DNA from: Caryophanales bacterium UBA3260
GTDB lineage: Bacteria > Bacillota_I > Bacilli_A > RF39 > UBA660
Length of the DNA: 8,490 nt
Assembly (NCBI GenBank): GCA_002362595.1
Contig: DEUO01000158.1
Coordinates: 10,254-18,743 of the forward strand
Direction: 5' to 3'
Part shown: one piece after another, positions 5,405 through 8,490 of the stretch
Layout of the letters: each line of letters starts with the position of its first letter
Position numbering within the stretch: position 1 is the stretch's first letter
The notes under the pieces: model-generated
What the model saw: the letters and a program-made list of their open reading frames with translations, nothing else
What the model was told of the DNA's origin: nothing
Databases searched by the model: none
Translations under genes and position numbers: made by a program

Positions 5405-6559
5405 TTATCTAAAAAATATAAAATAAGATAAAACTCCTATATAAGCTAATAAACATATAAAACCATTAACTTTCTCAGATACTTTAGACTTTCCATCAAC
5501 TCCTAAAGCCATCGTAATAAGAAGTCCACCAGCAAGTCCTCCGATATGACAAAAATTATCGATACCATTCATCATAAAACCTATCACTAAGTTAACAATA
5601 ATAACTGGAATTATACTTCTCTTAAGCGCATCACCTAAATAAGTACGATAATGATATCCAAAATATAGTAACGCCCCTGTTAAACCAAATATTGCTCCAG
5701 AAGCTCCAACTGATATAATATCAGATGAATTAACAACTAGAGAAAGTAATCCTCCACATATTCCACTAACAAGATAAATAACTAAATACTTCCATTTACC
5801 TAGAAAATTCTCAACCTGTGTACCAATAATATATAAAGAATACATATTAACAAGTACATGCAATATAGAACCATGTAAGAACATATAAGTAATAAGTCTC
5901 CATAATTCACCTTGTTGAATTAATGGTTTATAATTAGCTCCCAGCTTAATAACAGCTCCATTAGTTATTTGAAAAAAACTACCGCTAAGTAAACCTGTAA
6001 TAATAAACATAATTAAACAAGCTACTATAATAATTGGTGTAATTACAATTCTTTTTGGTTTGAAAGTTCTTTCATACATCTTATTTTCCCTTTCTGTCTT
6101 CTCATTAATATCCTTAGTAACATTAATAATTAAATCTATACCTTTAGTATCTTTAAGAAGTTTATCATTTATATCAGGAAAAGCATCCAATATACCTTCA
6201 TTAGTTATATTACTATCATTAGATATAGCTACAGGTGTAATATTCTTAGTACCTTCCAACTCTAAATCTTCATTAACATCTAACAATATATTTAAAGTAT
6301 TAACATTAAACGATAAAGTCTTCTTCTTAATTTGTTTTACTACACTATCTATCTTAAAATAATCAAAATCCAATTGTTCTTTATTAAAAATATTATTTGA
6401 ATTAATACGAACTATACGATATGGTCCATCTGCATTCTCTAACCATATTTCATCTTTTACACCATTAACAACAATAGGATTGTAATTTTCTTCTGTTATA
6501 AAGTAATGAACAAGTCTCATTATTATTTCATCTCTTCTATCCATTACAACTGTACTCAT
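5405..6559 (-). CDS. Rhomboid family intramembrane serine protease (GluP-like)
   Basis: A 384-residue integral membrane protease that cuts substrates within or near the membrane. The first 165 or so residues form a cytosolic domain without a signal peptide, as in B. subtilis GluP/YqgP. About seven membrane helices follow, roughly at 171-192, 222-246, 257-277, 283-302, 313-331, 337-353 and 364-383. Family hallmarks are visible: WR (220-221) in the L1 loop, HGSILHVLVNMYSLYIIG with H229, H234 and N238 (oxyanion side), the catalytic Ser in GASGAIFG (S287), and the catalytic His in CHIGGLAGG (H338). Unlike GluP it has no C-terminal TPR region; a TPR protein is encoded by the gene just upstream instead. 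AAGGAGGAA (6565-6573) supports the start. The 48-base gap from the upstream stop has no hairpin, so co-transcription is likely; a TATAAA (6580-6585) could give an internal start. The substrate is unknown. Confidence 0.93.
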   Translation of the reverse strand: MSTVVMDRRDEIIMRLVHYFITEENYNPIVVNGVKDEIWLENADGPYRIVRINSNNIFNKEQLDFDYFKIDSVVKQIKKKTLSFNVNTLNILLDVNEDLELEGTKNITPVAISNDSNITNEGILDAFPDINDKLLKDTKGIDLIINVTKDINEKTERENKMYERTFKPKRIVITPIIIVACLIMFIITGLLSGSFFQITNGAVIKLGANYKPLIQQGELWRLITYMFLHGSILHVLVNMYSLYIIGTQVENFLGKWKYLVIYLVSGICGGLLSLVVNSSDIISVGASGAIFGLTGALLYFGYHYRTYLGDALKRSIIPVIIVNLVIGFMMNGIDNFCHIGGLAGGLLITMALGVDGKSKVSEKVNGFICLLAYIGVLSYFIFFR

Positions 6560-6607
6560 AAAAATTCCTCCTTATTCATTTTATAATATTTAATAGAAAT
6601 AGTAAAT

Positions 6608-8314
6608 CTATTCTATATCATAACCATTTCCATTGGCAAGTGAAAGTCTCTTAATTCTATTTTTTTCTGCTCTTTTTTCATTCATACTTATTCTATCAGT
6701 TAAATCTTTCTTTATTCCATTAGCGATATTAATATCATCTGCTATTCTTAATACTTTTAAAGCTTTGGCAGGTTTGTAAAGAGCTTCATAACAATCTGCC
6801 ATCATCACATAAATATATGATGATCTTCTAGGACGACATTCATTATATTTAAAACACATCTCTAAACATTCACTATATCTTCCATTATTAAGTAATATAG
6901 TTGCCATATTACGATAATAATCTGGTTCTGTACATCCTTTTAAATTATTTAAAATATTTAAAGCTAAATCATAATTATGTAAACGTACATATATAGAAGC
7001 TCTTAATAATAAACATTCTACATCCCTACCAGCTTCATCTAATACTCTTAATGCATCATCATAATTTTTTTCTAAAAACATCTGTTTAGCCGTTTCAAAT
7101 CTTTCTCTTTTTATTAAATACGCATTAGGATCCTCTAAATATGCTACAGATGCTCTTTCTATACGACTAAAATGATAACTTAAATTACGATATTGTAATC
7201 TAGATTTTGCAACCATATCAAAGCGAAGCAAACGTCTTCTAGCACTAACAAAATCGCAACTATCAAAAGCACTCTTATATTCTTGATATAAAGTTTCTAA
7301 ATTATCACTTAATAGTTGTTCTGTTTTATTAACTACATCATTATGTTCTTCTACTAAAGAACTACTTTCATAAACTTCAACTGGTTTTTCTTCAACAACT
7401 TTTGTTTTCCCAGTTAAAAAGCCAACTCCCTTACATTCTGCCTCTCTAAGGCGATTAATTAACATAATAATAATTTCCCTAGAATCTGTAATATCATAAG
7501 TTCTAACTAACTCATAAGCTTTATCATAGTCATTATCTTCTAAAGCATTTAATAATATTGTATTAGTTAACACTTGTCTCTCACTTACTTCTGGAACAAC
7601 TACACTATCACAAACTTCGTCCTTTTTAGGAGTCAATCCTAATTTAGCTACAGCTCCAGCTAAAGCGCAATCTAAATACCTATTACCTACACGAAACTTT
7701 TTATTTCTTTTCTCATTATCTATAAAATAATAAAACTTCTTATTAGCTGTTAAATATTCTCCTCTTTCAATAGGACCCATTACCCTTGATAAAAATTTAT
7801 ATGATATATTTTCTTTATGTACATTATTTAAGAAAGCATTAATAACTTTTTCATCCACATCAACAAATTCTTTAAAAATCAAGCTTATTAAATAAGCACT
7901 AGTAGACGTAATAGCACTATTTTCTTTTTTAGAACATTTAACCAAATATTCATAAGCTTTATCAATATTATTTTGTAAAAAATATACATATGATATGCAA
8001 AAGTCCCAATATCCATTCATTTTATCTTGCGAAGCTAAAGAACTAAAAATAGTTATAGCATCTTCAAACTTCCTCGTAAATATAAATCTAAAAGCTTTGT
8101 ATACTGAACCACTTTCTTCTTTTTTGCTATTTATTTCTTCTATTGTTTTCTCTTTGCAAGCTAACGTATAAACGCCTCGATTAACCCTAGTAATTAAACC
8201 ATCATCAATAAATTTCTTAATATCATATTTGCTATAACCAATTTCTAAGATAGAAGAAGTTTTTACTTCTCCCTTTTCTTCCATCATATTTTTTAATTCT
8301 TTAAAATCTTTCAT
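6608..8314 (-). CDS. Winged-helix (AbiEi-like N-terminus) and TPR-repeat protein
   Basis: A 568-residue soluble protein of unknown function. Residues 1-55 look like the small winged-helix domain found at the start of AbiEi-type proteins (ILEIGYSKYDIKKFIDDGLITRV followed by NRGVYTL at 45-51). The rest is mostly helical repeat: TPR-like units can be seen around 70-130, 250-275, 408-460 (NYDDALRVLDEAGR, NYDLALNILNNL) and 465-525 (GRYSECLEMCFKYN, PAKALKVLRIADD). A Glu/Val/Ser-rich linker lies at about 300-335 and the C-terminus is basic (about 547-557, KRAEKNRIKRL). No membrane segment or signal peptide was seen. AAGGAGA (8319-8325) sets the start. No AbiEii nucleotidyltransferase toxin is nearby, so this is not called a toxin-antitoxin gene. 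Its position before a GluP-like rhomboid suggests a shared process, perhaps as TPR adaptor or regulator; that is inference. Confidence 0.8.
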   Translation of the reverse strand: MKDFKELKNMMEEKGEVKTSSILEIGYSKYDIKKFIDDGLITRVNRGVYTLACKEKTIEEINSKKEESGSVYKAFRFIFTRKFEDAITIFSSLASQDKMNGYWDFCISYVYFLQNNIDKAYEYLVKCSKKENSAITSTSAYLISLIFKEFVDVDEKVINAFLNNVHKENISYKFLSRVMGPIERGEYLTANKKFYYFIDNEKRNKKFRVGNRYLDCALAGAVAKLGLTPKKDEVCDSVVVPEVSERQVLTNTILLNALEDNDYDKAYELVRTYDITDSREIIIMLINRLREAECKGVGFLTGKTKVVEEKPVEVYESSSLVEEHNDVVNKTEQLLSDNLETLYQEYKSAFDSCDFVSARRRLLRFDMVAKSRLQYRNLSYHFSRIERASVAYLEDPNAYLIKRERFETAKQMFLEKNYDDALRVLDEAGRDVECLLLRASIYVRLHNYDLALNILNNLKGCTEPDYYRNMATILLNNGRYSECLEMCFKYNECRPRRSSYIYVMMADCYEALYKPAKALKVLRIADDINIANGIKKDLTDRISMNEKRAEKNRIKRLSLANGNGYDIE

Positions 8315-8379
8315 TTTTTCTCCTTAAATCATTATCATATATTTACAACTCATTCATATATTTTATCATGAGGTGAAAT

Positions 8380-8490
8380 ATGAAATACTTACTTATAATT
8401 TATTTAATTGTTTTATCTTTATTATCTTTTTTATTCTGTCATATCATTTATAAAAATAAAATGAAAAACGACTTATTCTTTTTCGTTATA
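8380..8490 (+). CDS. Small membrane protein, N-terminal part (cut by window edge)
   Basis: ATG 8380 follows GAGGTGA (8370-8376) and opens 37 codons without a stop to the window edge. The start (MKYLLIIYLIVLSLLSFLFC) is a strong hydrophobic helix, followed by a short basic loop (about 25-30, KNKMKN) and the beginning of a second hydrophobic stretch (FFFVI). It is divergent from the winged-helix/TPR gene with a 65-base gap. The family is not recognised; a multi-pass small membrane protein is likely. No convincing promoter was resolved. Confidence 0.65.
   Translation, partial: MKYLLIIYLIVLSLLSFLFCHIIYKNKMKNDLFFFVI

Noticed and set aside
6060..6362. Plus-strand open frame of 100 residues inside the rhomboid gene
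   Set aside because: It is antisense to the N-terminal domain of a well-supported gene and its composition is that of a shadow frame.
6608..8314. Type IV toxin-antitoxin system (AbiEi/AbiEii)
   Set aside because: Only the short N-terminal winged helix resembles AbiEi; the neighbour is a rhomboid protease, not a nucleotidyltransferase toxin.
1..8490. Mobile element, prophage, CRISPR array or RNA gene
   Set aside because: No transposase, integrase, phage gene, regularly spaced repeat, tRNA-like or rRNA-like segment was seen.
1..8490. Recoded TGA (Trp) as in Mollicutes
   Set aside because: The genes read through under the standard bacterial code and the Trp codons checked are TGG. No complete gene ends in TGA, but seven genes are too few to infer recoding.

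Overview
The window is very AT-rich, uses strong AGGAGG-type ribosome binding sites, and carries short genes with consensus TTGACA/TATAAT-type promoters and U-tailed hairpin terminators. Every complete gene ends in TAA or TAG. This fits a low-GC Firmicute (Bacilli or a related gut lineage). The gene set agrees: a Gram-positive LexA of the 207-residue type, a diacylglycerol glycosyltransferase, a GluP-like rhomboid and a probable SirA. The genus cannot be fixed from the sequence.

Layout, left to right. On the minus strand there is a cut-off gene that looks like the N-terminus of SirA (1-157). Upstream of it, also on minus, come transketolase (210-2195), an MGDG/UgtP-family glycolipid glycosyltransferase (2279-3412), a DUF362 protein (3482-4363) and a 43-residue single-pass membrane protein (4459-4590). 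The small protein is divergent from lexA, which is on plus (4723-5346). lexA converges on a rhomboid protease (5405-6559, minus). The rhomboid is probably co-transcribed with a winged-helix/TPR protein (6608-8314, minus). At the right edge a small membrane protein starts on plus and runs off the window (8380-8490).

The most interesting part is the lexA divergent region, 4459-5346. The small membrane gene has a perfect TTGACA-N17-TATAAT promoter, and a LexA-type operator (CGAAC half-site; 11 of 14 consensus positions) fills most of the spacer. A second, symmetric operator-like site overlaps the lexA -35. This is the layout of lexA/yneA in Bacillus and lexA/sosA in Staphylococcus, but the encoded protein is only a short N-terminus, one transmembrane helix and a tail of about 17 residues, with no LysM domain. 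It is a strong candidate for a minimal SOS-induced division inhibitor. LexA itself appears to have a Cys-Gly cleavage site, as in UmuD, in place of the usual Ala-Gly.

The B. subtilis order lexA, yneA, ..., tkt, sirA is recognisable here, with the glycosyltransferase and DUF362 genes lying between the SOS gene and tkt. No tRNA, rRNA, CRISPR array, insertion sequence or phage gene was seen. No gene-free stretch exceeds 300 bases; the longest is the lexA divergent region (4591-4722), which holds the two promoters and operators.
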